From: Oscillospiraceae bacterium
GTDB taxonomy: Bacteria > Bacillota > Clostridia > Oscillospirales > Acutalibacteraceae
NCBI GenBank assembly: GCA_902792905.1
Contig: CADBBH010000006.1
Coordinates: 1 to 64,000 of the forward strand
DNA: 64,000 nucleotides
Direction: 5' to 3'
The notes below the pieces were generated by a model. It worked only from the letters and a program-made list of their open reading frames with translations. It was not told where the DNA came from and did not search any database. Positions 40,753 through 49,839 of the stretch are shown here, piece after piece (position 1 is the stretch's first letter; the number at the start of each line of letters is the position of its first letter). A program made the translations under genes and the position numbers.

Positions 40753-43116
40753 ATGTTTGTATCAATTAACTGGATTAAAGAATATGTCAATCTTGACGGT
40801 CTCGATGTCAAAAAGCTTATAAACACCTTCACCCTTGCTACCGCCGAGGTTGAGGATGTCTATATCAAAGGTGCCGATATTGAAAATGTCGTAGTCGGCG
40901 AAATCAAATCCGTAGAGGAGCATCCCGAGTCAAAGAAGCTTCATCTTCTTAAGGTTGATGCGGGCTCAAAAATTGCGAATATAGTCTGCGGTGCCCCGAA
41001 TGTCAGAGAGGGTATGAAGATTGCCCTTGCTCTCGCTCCCGCAAGAGTTCCCGCCGGAGAAATCATCGTAACGAAAGTAGCGGGATATGAAAGCGAAGGC
41101 ATGTGCTGCTCGGGCAAGGAGCTTGGCATAAGCGATGACCACAGCGGACTTCTTGAGCTTCATACCGATGCTCCGAACGGCACCGATCTGAAGAGCATTT
41201 ATCCCATTGAAGATATAATCTTTGAGGTCGATAACAAATCCCTCACCAACCGCCCCGACCTCTGGGGACATTACGGAATAGCCAGAGAGTTCGCGGCTCT
41301 CACCGGCAGGGAACTCAAGCCCCTGAAGCTCGGTGATTTGAGTTATGACGGCGATTATCAGGTTCCCGTAAGAATCGGCAGGGAGGACCTTGTTTACAGA
41401 TACACTGCTCTGAAGATGGATAATATCACGGTCAACGAGAGCCCGCTTGATATGCAGATCCGTCTCTATTACTGCGGTATGAGAGCCATCAATCTGCTCG
41501 CCGATGTAACCAACTACATTATGCTTGAAATCGGTCAGCCGACTCACGCCTTCAATGCCAATATGATTGACGCGATTGCTGTTGACACACCCAAAACGCC
41601 CTGCAAATTCACGACTCTCGATTCAGTCGAGAGAGATATCGATGAAAATACCCTGATGATTTACAATAATGATACTCCCGTCGCAATTGCCGGCATCATG
41701 GGCGGTCTCGACTCTGAAATCGTTGAGGATACGGGCGCGGTAGTGCTCGAGAGCGCCTGCTTTGACGGTGTCAGTGTCCGCAAATCCTCATCCCGTCTCG
41801 GTCATCGTACCGATTCGAGCGCCAGATACGAAAAGATGCTCGATCCCGAGCTCACTATGGACGCTGTCGGCAGATTTGTTGAGATAGTCAAATCGGTTGA
41901 TCCCGCCGCGAAGGTTGCTTCAAAGGTCAATGACAACTATGTCCGTCATTATGATAAGATTTCTCTCACCTTCGACAAGGCCTACGTTGATAAATATACG
42001 GGCATCGAAATCAGCGATGAGAGAATTGTTCATACGCTGACCGCTCTCGGCTTCGGAGTAAAGCAGGAGGGGGAGGTATTCACCGTTGACGTTCCCTCCT
42101 GGAGAGCAACCAAGGATGTTACCATCAAGGCCGATATTATTGAGGAAATCACGAGAATTTACGGCTATGATAATTTCATGATTACCACCACAAAGAGCCC
42201 GCTCAAGCCTGTTCATCATGATTACGGCAGAGTTGAGGATGAGGAAGTCAAGGATATCCTCGTTAAGAAATATGCCCTGCACGAGGTTCATTCATACGTC
42301 TGGCAGGACGGCCGTAAATTCAAGAAGCTCGGTATCGACATTGAGGATAATGTCAGGGTACTGAATATCGAGAATTCCGAAAACGGCAACCTCAGAAATT
42401 CCATGCTCCCGACGCTGCTGGTTATGGCGAGCGAGAATAAGGATTTCGCCGATGAATACGGTCTTTTCGAAATCGGCAGGGTTGTTGACGGTGTAAAAGC
42501 CGACGGCACCGCAAATGAGAGAAAGCATCTCGGCATAGTCCTCTTCAGCAAATCGGGCGACGAGAAGAAGCTCTATTTCAAAGCCCTCGAGATGATTGAT
42601 TGCATCGTTTCCCTTATCAAGCAGAAGAAACCTTCATATAAGAAGGCGAAATCCGTCAAACCCTGGCAGCATCCGAAGAATACTGCGGTTATTTCGCTTG
42701 ACGGTAAAGAATTCGGCAGAGTATGCACTCTTCATCCTGTCAATAAGACGAAGTTTGACAAGACCGGCTGCGTTGTGGGAATCGAATTCGATATGAATAC
42801 CTTCAATTCTGTCACAGCGGACGCGATTGAATATAAAGAATCCAGCGATATGCAGTCAATTTATTATGACCTCTCTCTCGTTCTCGGCAACAATATCAGA
42901 TTCGCCGATCTCGAGGAATGCTGGAAGAAGGAGAATATCGCGGAGCTTGAGAGTGTAAAGGTAATCGATACCTTTGAGCGCCTCGGAATAAAGAGCATTA
43001 CAATCCGCTTCAATTTCGTCGCCATGGACAGAACTCTTGAAATGGATGAGGTTCAGAAATATATCGACGCCATCCTCGCAAATCTTTCATCCATAGGCGT
43101 CGCGCTCAGGGCATAA
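40753..43116 (+). CDS. pheT: Phenylalanyl-tRNA synthetase beta subunit
   Basis: A 787-residue subunit with all expected domains: the EMAP/OB tRNA-binding domain (residues 40-150, VVVGEIKSVEEHPESKKLHL), B3/B4 editing (VDNKSLTNRPDLWGHYGIARE, then the AGIMGG loop near 313), B5 (about 400-470, WRATKDVTIKADIIEEITRIYGY) and the C-terminal ferredoxin-fold anticodon-binding domain (SIYYDLSLVLGNNIRFADLE). It forms the alpha2-beta2 enzyme with PheS. Confidence 0.97.
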   Translation: MFVSINWIKEYVNLDGLDVKKLINTFTLATAEVEDVYIKGADIENVVVGEIKSVEEHPESKKLHLLKVDAGSKIANIVCGAPNVREGMKIALALAPARVPAGEIIVTKVAGYESEGMCCSGKELGISDDHSGLLELHTDAPNGTDLKSIYPIEDIIFEVDNKSLTNRPDLWGHYGIAREFAALTGRELKPLKLGDLSYDGDYQVPVRIGREDLVYRYTALKMDNITVNESPLDMQIRLYYCGMRAINLLADVTNYIMLEIGQPTHAFNANMIDAIAVDTPKTPCKFTTLDSVERDIDENTLMIYNNDTPVAIAGIMGGLDSEIVEDTGAVVLESACFDGVSVRKSSSRLGHRTDSSARYEKMLDPELTMDAVGRFVEIVKSVDPAAKVASKVNDNYVRHYDKISLTFDKAYVDKYTGIEISDERIVHTLTALGFGVKQEGEVFTVDVPSWRATKDVTIKADIIEEITRIYGYDNFMITTTKSPLKPVHHDYGRVEDEEVKDILVKKYALHEVHSYVWQDGRKFKKLGIDIEDNVRVLNIENSENGNLRNSMLPTLLVMASENKDFADEYGLFEIGRVVDGVKADGTANERKHLGIVLFSKSGDEKKLYFKALEMIDCIVSLIKQKKPSYKKAKSVKPWQHPKNTAVISLDGKEFGRVCTLHPVNKTKFDKTGCVVGIEFDMNTFNSVTADAIEYKESSDMQSIYYDLSLVLGNNIRFADLEECWKKENIAELESVKVIDTFERLGIKSITIRFNFVAMDRTLEMDEVQKYIDAILANLSSIGVALRA

Positions 43117-43131
43117 AATTCAAAAAAACTA

Positions 43132-43160
43132 TTGTAATATAATACTCTTTAGGTTATAAT
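43132..43160 (+). promoter_or_regulatory. Promoter of ireB and its neighbour
   Basis: TTGTAA (43132-43137), 17 bases, TATAAT (43155-43160), just after the pheT stop. Confidence 0.7.
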
Positions 43161-43189
43161 AAAGAAGTAAAGAGATTGGAGGGATTCCG

Positions 43190-43438
43190 ATGACAGACAG
43201 GACTATTAAGTTTTCAATCAAAGAAGAAAATGAAGCCGAAATGAAAAAGACCCTTCAGGCGGTTTATGAAGCTCTCAACGAGAAGGGCTATAATTCCATC
43301 AGCCAGATAGTCGGCTATATTCTTTCCGAAGATCCCACCTATATTACCACCCATAACAATGCCCGCAGCCTGGTCCGCCGTCTCGACCGCGATGAGCTGC
43401 TACAGGCGATGGTAAAAACCTATCTCGGCATTAAGTAA
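43190..43438 (+). CDS. ireB: IreB family regulatory phosphoprotein (UPF0297)
   Basis: An 82-residue protein: TIKFSIKEE at the N-terminus (the threonine phosphorylated by IreK/PrkC-type kinases lies in this region), then [20 protein letters not shown] near residue 32 and [18 protein letters not shown]. IreB modulates the PASTA-kinase response to cell-wall stress in enterococci. TTGGAGGG precedes the ATG. The usual partners ruvX and a DUF1292 gene are not adjacent; a conserved-looking 98-residue protein follows instead. Confidence 0.93.
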   Translation: MTDRTIKFSIKEENEAEMKKTLQAVYEALNEKGYNSISQIVGYILSEDPTYITTHNNARSLVRRLDRDELLQAMVKTYLGIK

Positions 43439-43449
43439 GGAGTATTACA

Positions 43450-43746
43450 ATGGCAAAAGATGTTTTGATGTATAAAGGCAAACCTCTCGTCAGAAGCGGG
43501 AACACAATCTATTACGGCTATATGGATGAGCCCTATGTAGCCATTATGCAGATTGCCTCCACTCGTGAGCTTCAGGGGCAGGAGGTTGCCGATAAGGTCA
43601 ATGTTCAGCTTTTCAGGACCGATCCGACCATTATCAAATTAAAGGATAAGATAGTCAAAAAAGCTGAATGCAAAGGCCTCTACAGCGCTCTTGAAGTCGG
43701 AAGCATCTGGCTCGAGAGATTCCTCAAGGCCGCGGCAGAGGAATAA
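43450..43746 (+). CDS. Hypothetical protein downstream of ireB (98 aa)
   Basis: A 98-residue soluble protein (LMYKGKPLVRSGNTIYYGYM, EPYVAIMQIAST near residue 30, LEVGSIWLERFLKAA at the end). AAGGAG overlaps the end of the ireB frame, 7 bases before the ATG. I recall similar small proteins beside ireB in other Clostridia but have no functional assignment. It is probably co-transcribed with ireB, and a strong terminator follows. Confidence 0.8.
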   Translation: MAKDVLMYKGKPLVRSGNTIYYGYMDEPYVAIMQIASTRELQGQEVADKVNVQLFRTDPTIIKLKDKIVKKAECKGLYSALEVGSIWLERFLKAAAEE

Positions 43747-43761
43747 AACAGTATACTATTT

Positions 43762-43791
43762 CAGCCCTCTTTCGCAGAGGGCTGATTTTTT
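43762..43791 (+). terminator. Terminator of the ireB operon
   Basis: CAGCCCTCT-TTCGC-AGAGGGCTG (43762-43784) followed by ATTTTTTAT. Confidence 0.9.
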
Positions 43792-43796
43792 ATCTA

Positions 43797-43825
43797 TTGA
43801 TATTTTATTATATTTGATATATAAT
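43797..43825 (+). promoter_or_regulatory. Promoter of the Ser-type LCAT-like hydrolase gene
   Basis: TTGATA (43797-43802), 17 bases, TATAAT (43820-43825), directly after the ireB terminator. Confidence 0.8.
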
Positions 43826-43855
43826 CAAGATATATTGAATTACGGAGTGGTAATA

Positions 43856-45721
43856 ATGAAGAATCTCAAAAGAATCATTTCCCTGCTTCTCTGCTTTGTG
43901 CTGGCTGTCTCCGCTTGTTTTGTGGTGACATCCGCCGATGAAGCGGACCCCGCTCAGCCGGAACCCCCGGCCTACGGCTCATCCGACACCGATTATCCGA
44001 TAATTTTCGTCACCGGCATCGGCCAGAGCTACAGCTACCTCTATGCCAATGAAGAGGATGCGAAGGCCGATATCGCCGCCAATGAGACGGACAGAGCCAC
44101 TGCAAAATGGAATCTTTTCTGCAACGATTTCTCCTTCGCTCTCAAGGAAGCCGGCTTTTGGGTTAACGCCCTCTCCTTTGTCGGCACCTTCCTTCTCTCT
44201 GCGATTACTGACCATAATTTCGTCAGCAGAAAAGCCGTCGATAATGTTGTGAAGATTCTTTTCAGATACAATACAGTCGATGAAAACGGCGAGCTTCCTC
44301 CCGTTGTTGTCACCCCGAGAATGTCTTATCCGCTTTCTCAGTATACCGAGGAGCAGAGAGATAATTTCTTCAGAACGATTCCCTGCCAGAATGTCATCGG
44401 TGATATCGGCGAGGATAATATCTACTGCTTCAATTATTCCGCATTTTCCGATACTTATAAGAACGCGGACGCTCTGAACACTTTCATCAACGATGCCGTC
44501 CTCCCGCAGACCGGCAAGGAGAAGGCAGTCCTTATCCCGATGAGTATGGGCGCGAGCGTTGTCAGCGCATACCTTCAGCAATACGGTGAGCAGGGCAAAA
44601 TTGCGAGAGTTGTCAGCATCGTCGGCGCCTGGCACGGCAGTGATGTCTTTGCCGATTTAATTGAGCAGAAGTATTCAAAAGACGCTCCCGAGCTTCTCTA
44701 TAACGGAGTTGTCGCCGACCTCATCGGTGAGCCCTGGGGATATCTTGTAAACGTGATTCTCAGAATCTTCCCGAAGGCAACCCTCAGAAGCATCATCGAT
44801 GAAATCCTCGATTCGATAGTCGAGAATCTTGTCATAAAGACACCGTCTCTCTGCGCGCTGATTCCCTATACCAGATATGAGGCAATCCGAAAGGACCGTC
44901 TTGAGGGCAAGGATAATCTCGCCTATGTTCTCAAAACATCAGATAAGTATTTTGAGGCCCAGCGCGACCTTGAGCAGACGATGAATAATCTCAATGAGAA
45001 TAACGGCGTCGATTTCTTCTTTATCGCGGGTTACGGTCTCAAATTCGGCGGGTTCAGCTCCGATTATAAATTCTTCCAGTTCTTTGAAACTGCCGATACA
45101 ACGAATTCCGATGAAATCATCCAGATTTCCTCAACCGTCCCCGATGCAACCTTTGTTAAGCAGGGTGAAAGATTTGACGAAAGCTATCTTTCCTCTCACG
45201 ATGCCGCCTATATTTCTCCCGAGCAGAGCGTTGATATTTCAACAACCTTCTTCCCCGACAGAGCCTGGCTCTTCTACGGCCAGAAGCACGAACTTGAATA
45301 TAATAACACCGCAATCCGTCTCGCACTCGATCTTGCTCTGGGTAAGATTAAGAGCAGCAACGATGATAATAATATCTATCCGAGATTCAATGAATCGAGA
45401 GACCTAAAGCCGCTCAACAGAAGCTACAGACCGGATCTCGAGGAATGGCTCAAGACCAATTCGCTGAATGCTGAGCAGCAGGCACTGCTTGAAAGTAACG
45501 AAGCTGCCGCGACAGAGATGGAGAACTCAGTCATCAACCACCGTGAAGCGGATGACAATATCATCAAAGCGTACCGTCAGATGTTGATTTCATTCGGCGT
45601 TTACGGTCCCGATAATGATGATTCCGAGCCCGATTTCACGACAAAAGTCCTCAAAGGGCTCAATGATAACGTCTATAGAATCTTCGGAGCAAAAGGCTTT
45701 GCGGATTTATTCAGAAAATAA
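43856..45721 (+). CDS. Exported LCAT-like alpha/beta hydrolase (Ser nucleophile)
   Basis: A 621-residue protein with a signal peptide (about 1-27). YPIIFVTGIGQSYSYLY near 47 is the oxyanion strand. The elbow VLIPMSMGASVVSAYL has Ser230. ISPEQSVDISTTFFPDRAWL near 460 followed by a histidine (QKHELEY) aligns with the same block of the Cys-type hydrolase at 32891, so they are paralogues; here the serine is retained and there is no C-terminal membrane helix. GGAGTGG precedes the ATG at 43856; the longer frame upstream overlaps the previous gene and its terminator. Likely an extracellular esterase or phospholipase-like enzyme; substrate unknown. Confidence 0.82.
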   Translation: MKNLKRIISLLLCFVLAVSACFVVTSADEADPAQPEPPAYGSSDTDYPIIFVTGIGQSYSYLYANEEDAKADIAANETDRATAKWNLFCNDFSFALKEAGFWVNALSFVGTFLLSAITDHNFVSRKAVDNVVKILFRYNTVDENGELPPVVVTPRMSYPLSQYTEEQRDNFFRTIPCQNVIGDIGEDNIYCFNYSAFSDTYKNADALNTFINDAVLPQTGKEKAVLIPMSMGASVVSAYLQQYGEQGKIARVVSIVGAWHGSDVFADLIEQKYSKDAPELLYNGVVADLIGEPWGYLVNVILRIFPKATLRSIIDEILDSIVENLVIKTPSLCALIPYTRYEAIRKDRLEGKDNLAYVLKTSDKYFEAQRDLEQTMNNLNENNGVDFFFIAGYGLKFGGFSSDYKFFQFFETADTTNSDEIIQISSTVPDATFVKQGERFDESYLSSHDAAYISPEQSVDISTTFFPDRAWLFYGQKHELEYNNTAIRLALDLALGKIKSSNDDNNIYPRFNESRDLKPLNRSYRPDLEEWLKTNSLNAEQQALLESNEAAATEMENSVINHREADDNIIKAYRQMLISFGVYGPDNDDSEPDFTTKVLKGLNDNVYRIFGAKGFADLFRK

Positions 45722-45732
45722 ATATAAAAATA

Positions 45733-45764
45733 CGGAGCAGCTTGACGGCTGCTCCGTTTCTTTT
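45733..45764 (+). terminator. Terminator of the Ser-type hydrolase gene
   Basis: CGGAGCAGC-TTGACG-GCTGCTCCG (45733-45756) followed by TTTCTTTT. Confidence 0.9.
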
Positions 45765-45789
45765 ACCACCATATGACAGCTTGTCTGCA

Positions 45790-45826
45790 TTTGAGATTCT
45801 TCGGCGCAAGCGTCTCAGAATGACAG
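45790..45826. repeat. Short intergenic repeat of the GAGATTCTTCG...CTCAGAATGACAG type
   Basis: This stretch has the form GAGATTCTTCGGC...GTCTCAGAATGACAG, an inverted-repeat unit that I recall as widespread between genes of gut Firmicutes. It is the first part of a gene-free interval of 439 bases (45722-46160) that contains no reading frame I would defend. Confidence 0.5.
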
Positions 45827-45845
45827 GGTTCAGTTAACGATTTTC

Positions 45846-46015
45846 GTAGGGGCGGATATCATCCGCCCGCCCAAGAATATGCGGAGCATCATATAATCAA
45901 ACATTCCGTATGTGGCCCTCTCCGAGAACGGAGAGGGTGCCGACGAAGTCGGCGGGTATGGCGACTTCAAGGACATGCGTGAGCATCGTAGGGGACGGCG
46001 ACCTCGGCGCCCCGC
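45846..46015. repeat. Composite palindromic intergenic repeats
   Basis: Four hairpin units in a row. GTAGGGGCGGAT-ATC-ATCCGCCC (45846-45868); CCCTCTCCG-AGAA-CGGAGAGGG (45916-45937); GCCGAC-GAA-GTCGGC (45939-45953); and a second GTAGGGG unit, with imperfect GGGG...CCCC palindrome (45988-46014). The region is GC-rich against the AT-rich gene downstream. No T-runs follow, so these are REP-like elements, not terminators. Confidence 0.6.
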
Positions 46016-46160
46016 AAACATGATATGCAGAGCATAAATAATTGATAAAACTGTTGATATTGTTTTGTTCAGTATGATATACTTTATTTAAACATCAAAT
46101 CGTTTTTAATGGTTATTTATATAGTTCTAATGTGAATTTGGTTTTGGAAGGGGAATAATT

Positions 46161-48413
46161 ATGAAAAAAGCATTCAAGAGGATGATTTCTGTTCTGCTAG
46201 CTTTTTCTTTATTTATGAGTATCTCTGTTGTAAGCATTAATACATTTGCTTACACTTATAATGATTTAACATATATAATTAGTGATGGTGAAATTACAAT
46301 TAATGACTGTAACGAGAATGCTGTCGGCGTGATGGTTGTTCCTGACCAAATAGATGGTTATCCGGTTACAGCTATTGGCCGTGAAGCTTTTTATTATTGT
46401 TCACGGTTAACTGAAATTCATCTTCCCGAATCAATTAAGAGCATAGGAAGCGGCGCTTTCCATTATTGTTCTTCTTTACAAAAAATCAATCTTCCGAAAA
46501 ACGCAACAGATATTGGAGGCTCTTTGTTTGGAGAAAATTCTACTTTTATTCAATCTGTAGGACCATTAGGCGGAGGATATGATTGTGAATATGGATGGAC
46601 TGACTCCATCCCGCGAAATGTATTTAGTGGTTCAAATATATCAAGGGTTGTCTTTTCTAAAGGAATAACCAGCATTGGGATATATTCTTTTGGAAACTGT
46701 AACAATCTTAAAACTATTGAGATACCTGACAGCGTTATAAGTATAGGAAATTCTGCTTTTAATGGATGCTCTTATTTGGAAAGCGTATCTTTTGAAAACG
46801 GTTTGGAAACTATTGGAAACTATGCTTTCAATGGTTGCAGGAGATTGATAAGTGTAGATTTGCCTGATTCTGTTACCAGTATTGGAATCGGAGCTTTTGG
46901 TGAATGTCGAAAGTTGAAAACAATAAAGCTACCTAGTGAAATTAGCACAATCAGCAATTCATTATTCTACCGTTGCTATGAGCTTTCTGATGTGACAATA
47001 CCGGAAAGTGTTACTTCTATAGGCGAAAGTGCTTTTAATTGCTGCACAAACTTAGAAGAAGTATATATTCATAGAGGCATCACATCTATAGGTTCTTATG
47101 CTTTTTGTGGTTGCGGTAATGTAAAAAGCATGATTGTTGATGAGGATAATTTGGTTTATCATTCAGCCGGAAACTGTATTATTGAAACAGGAACTAAAAA
47201 ACTGATGTTTGGTTGTCAAAACAGTTTAATACCCGATGACGGGAGTGTTACAAGTATAAATGAAGGAGCTTTCTATTTTTGCTTAGGATTAAAGAACATT
47301 ACTATTCCGAATAGCATTACTGAAATTGGGGAAGGAGCATTTTCGGATTGTCTGGAACTTGAAAGTGTGGTATTGCCGACTGGAATACAAGAAATCAAAG
47401 ACCATACTTTTCACAGTTGTGATAAATTAGAAAGCGTTACAATTCCGGAAGGTGTTATTACCATAGGTGAATATGCATTTACTTCATGCACGTGTATCAA
47501 AGAATTATATTTGCCTAAAAGCTTGAAATCAATAGCTGAAAGTGCATTTAATCTCTCACTCGATCCGGATTGGCTGTATTATATGCGTTTCGATTATGAA
47601 TATGCGGTATCAAACGGATATGACAGATTAGTCGGCGAATACTTAGTATTTGAATGGCCTCTTGATATGGTTGAATTCTGGCTGAATAACAGCGAAAGCA
47701 AATTGACCGATGTATATTATAACGGGACAAGTGCTGAATGGAACAAAATAGAAATTGCAGATAATAATGATGATTTACTGAATGCAACAATACATAAAAC
47801 CGATGATCATACACATTTATATAGTGAAGAAATAATCAAAGAAGCAACCTGCACCGAAAGCGGAGAAAAGAGATTCACCTGTGAATGCGGTGATACTTTT
47901 ATCGGGACAATCAAACCTCTCGGCCACAGCTTCACTAACTACAAATACAACAATGATGCTACAACCGAGAGAGACGGAACCGAAACTGCCAAGTGTGACA
48001 GATGCACCGAAATCTATACAAGAACCAAGCCTGGCACAAGGATTGAGAATCCGACTGCAAACGCAAGAATCAATGTCGGAGCCTCAAGAACAGTAGATTA
48101 CCGTTCCAAGGTAACAATCACCGCAACTGCCGATAATGTTCCGAGCGGATACTTCCTTGCAATATATGATGGTAATTCCATTGTTAAGAGAGGCAACAAC
48201 AGGATGGTCACTTACGAAGCAGGCGAGATGACAGCCACCAAAACTTATACTGTCAAGGTGATTGACACCGGCCGCAACGTTCAGAAGGATGCTGGCAACA
48301 ACCCGCTTGAAAAGGATATCAAGGTAGAGGTCAAATCAGGATTCTTCGATAAGATAATCGCCTTGTTCAAAGGTTGGTTCAACCTGCTTCCGACAGTAGA
48401 AATAAAACCGTAA
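46161..48413 (+). CDS. BspA-type leucine-rich-repeat surface protein
   Basis: A 750-residue exported protein: signal peptide (1-30, ending TFA), then about 15 LRR_5/BspA-like repeats (units such as VTSIGESAFNCCTNLEEVYI) across residues 50-470, a Cys-rich segment (CTESGEKRFTCECGDTF near 562), an immunoglobulin-like beta region and an aromatic amphipathic tail starting FFDKIIALFKGWF. BspA proteins mediate adhesion to host or partner cells. GAAGGGG precedes the ATG. The first 1.65 kb is clearly more AT-rich than the rest of the window, whereas the last 0.55 kb matches the genome, so the gene looks mosaic. Confidence 0.92.
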   Translation: MKKAFKRMISVLLAFSLFMSISVVSINTFAYTYNDLTYIISDGEITINDCNENAVGVMVVPDQIDGYPVTAIGREAFYYCSRLTEIHLPESIKSIGSGAFHYCSSLQKINLPKNATDIGGSLFGENSTFIQSVGPLGGGYDCEYGWTDSIPRNVFSGSNISRVVFSKGITSIGIYSFGNCNNLKTIEIPDSVISIGNSAFNGCSYLESVSFENGLETIGNYAFNGCRRLISVDLPDSVTSIGIGAFGECRKLKTIKLPSEISTISNSLFYRCYELSDVTIPESVTSIGESAFNCCTNLEEVYIHRGITSIGSYAFCGCGNVKSMIVDEDNLVYHSAGNCIIETGTKKLMFGCQNSLIPDDGSVTSINEGAFYFCLGLKNITIPNSITEIGEGAFSDCLELESVVLPTGIQEIKDHTFHSCDKLESVTIPEGVITIGEYAFTSCTCIKELYLPKSLKSIAESAFNLSLDPDWLYYMRFDYEYAVSNGYDRLVGEYLVFEWPLDMVEFWLNNSESKLTDVYYNGTSAEWNKIEIADNNDDLLNATIHKTDDHTHLYSEEIIKEATCTESGEKRFTCECGDTFIGTIKPLGHSFTNYKYNNDATTERDGTETAKCDRCTEIYTRTKPGTRIENPTANARINVGASRTVDYRSKVTITATADNVPSGYFLAIYDGNSIVKRGNNRMVTYEAGEMTATKTYTVKVIDTGRNVQKDAGNNPLEKDIKVEVKSGFFDKIIALFKGWFNLLPTVEIKP

Positions 48414-48424
48414 TAAAACAATAT

Positions 48425-48456
48425 CACCCGCAGAATAATCTGCGGGTGAATTTTTA
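48425..48456. terminator. Bidirectional terminator between BspA-like gene and glmM
   Basis: CACCCGCAGA-ATAA-TCTGCGGGTG (48425-48448), a perfect 10-pair stem followed by AATTTTTAT on the plus strand; on the minus strand by ATATTGTTTTATT. The flanking genes converge. Confidence 0.88.
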
Positions 48457-49836
48457 TATCTCATATTTTGCCTTTATTATATTGCCTACAAGGTCAACGT
48501 ATTTTCTGCATTTTTCTTCCGTGTCCGCTTCGACCATTACTCTGACTACGGGTTCTGTTCCGGATTCCCTGAGCAGTATTCTGCCGCTGTCACCGAGTTC
48601 CGCTTCGGCAGTCTTTACAGCCGCCTGAACCTCTTCATCGTGTACTGCCGCGGGTTTATCCGATACCTTTATGTTTTCAAGAATCTGCGGATAGATTTTC
48701 AGCGGTTTAGCAAGCTCGCTCATAGTCGTCTTCTTGCTCATCATCACCTGCATCATTTTGAGAGAGGTCAGGATTCCGTCGCCGGTTGTGGCGTATTTCG
48801 AGAAGATTATATGTCCGCTCTGTTCGCCGCCTATGCAGTTCTGGTGCTCCGCCATATATTCATAAACATATTTGTCGCCGACCGCGGTTTTTGCGTAGTC
48901 TATGCCGAGCTCGTCAAATGCTTTATACAGGCCGAAATTAGACATAACGGTAGTTACGACTGTATTATTGACGAGCTTTCCGCGCTCTTTCATATATCTG
49001 CCGTATATATACAGGATATGGTCGCCTGTGAGCAGATTGCCTTTTTCATCAACGCAAAGGCATCTGTCCGCGTCGCCGTCATAAGCAAAGCCGACGTCGA
49101 GACCTTTTTCAACCACGAATTTCTGAAGTCCTTCTATATGCGTAGAGCCCGCGTTCTCATTGATGTTGAATCCGTCCGGCTCCGCGTTGATAACATAAGT
49201 TGTAGCTCCGAGGGCTTCAAATACCGATTTTGCCACATTCCAGGTCGCGCCGTTTGCGCAGTCGAGACCGACTTTTTTGCCTCTGAATGAATACATACCG
49301 AGAGAAATCAGATATCCGATGTATCTGTTTCTGCCCGAAACATAGTCGACCGTTTTTCCAATATGCTCGCGATGGGCAAAGGGGAGTTCTTCATATTTCT
49401 CGCCGAAAACTTCAAGCTCGCCGTCAAGATATGCCTCAACGAGCGCTATCGTCTCATCATCCATCTTGATTCCCTCGCGGTTGATGAGCTTGATGCCGTT
49501 GTCATAATAGGGATTATGGCTCGCTGAGATCATGATTCCGCAGTCGAATTCATCCGTCTTTGCGACATAAGCGACCGAGGGAGTGGTTGTAACGTGGAGC
49601 ATATAGGCGTCCGCTCCCGAAGCCGTAAGGCCCGCTATAAGCGAATATTCAAACATATAGCTTGAGCGGCGCGTATCCTTGCCGATGACTATTCTGCCCG
49701 GCTCGTCTATGCCGTTTCTTCTGTTTTTCTCGGTGTAATACCAGCCGAGAAATCTTCCAATTTTATACGCATGATCGGCAGTCAGGACTGTATTTGCCTC
49801 GCCCCTGAAGCCGTCTGTTCCGAAATATTTACCCAT
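48454..49836 (-). CDS. glmM: Phosphoglucosamine mutase-like enzyme
   Basis: A 460-residue alpha-D-phosphohexomutase. YFGTDGFRGEAN at residue 4, the phosphoserine loop MISASHNPYYDNGIK (Ser106), the metal loop DGDADRC near 245, the sugar loop GGEQSGHIIF near 322 and the phosphate-binding RESGTEPVVRVMVE near 430 are all present. It converts GlcN-6-P to GlcN-1-P for peptidoglycan. AAGGTG precedes the ATG. It is the last gene of the leftward operon and follows a GlmU-like protein by 3 bases, consistent with amino-sugar nucleotide synthesis. Confidence 0.92.
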   Translation of the reverse strand: MGKYFGTDGFRGEANTVLTADHAYKIGRFLGWYYTEKNRRNGIDEPGRIVIGKDTRRSSYMFEYSLIAGLTASGADAYMLHVTTTPSVAYVAKTDEFDCGIMISASHNPYYDNGIKLINREGIKMDDETIALVEAYLDGELEVFGEKYEELPFAHREHIGKTVDYVSGRNRYIGYLISLGMYSFRGKKVGLDCANGATWNVAKSVFEALGATTYVINAEPDGFNINENAGSTHIEGLQKFVVEKGLDVGFAYDGDADRCLCVDEKGNLLTGDHILYIYGRYMKERGKLVNNTVVTTVMSNFGLYKAFDELGIDYAKTAVGDKYVYEYMAEHQNCIGGEQSGHIIFSKYATTGDGILTSLKMMQVMMSKKTTMSELAKPLKIYPQILENIKVSDKPAAVHDEEVQAAVKTAEAELGDSGRILLRESGTEPVVRVMVEADTEEKCRKYVDLVGNIIKAKYEI

Positions 49837-49839
49837 AAT

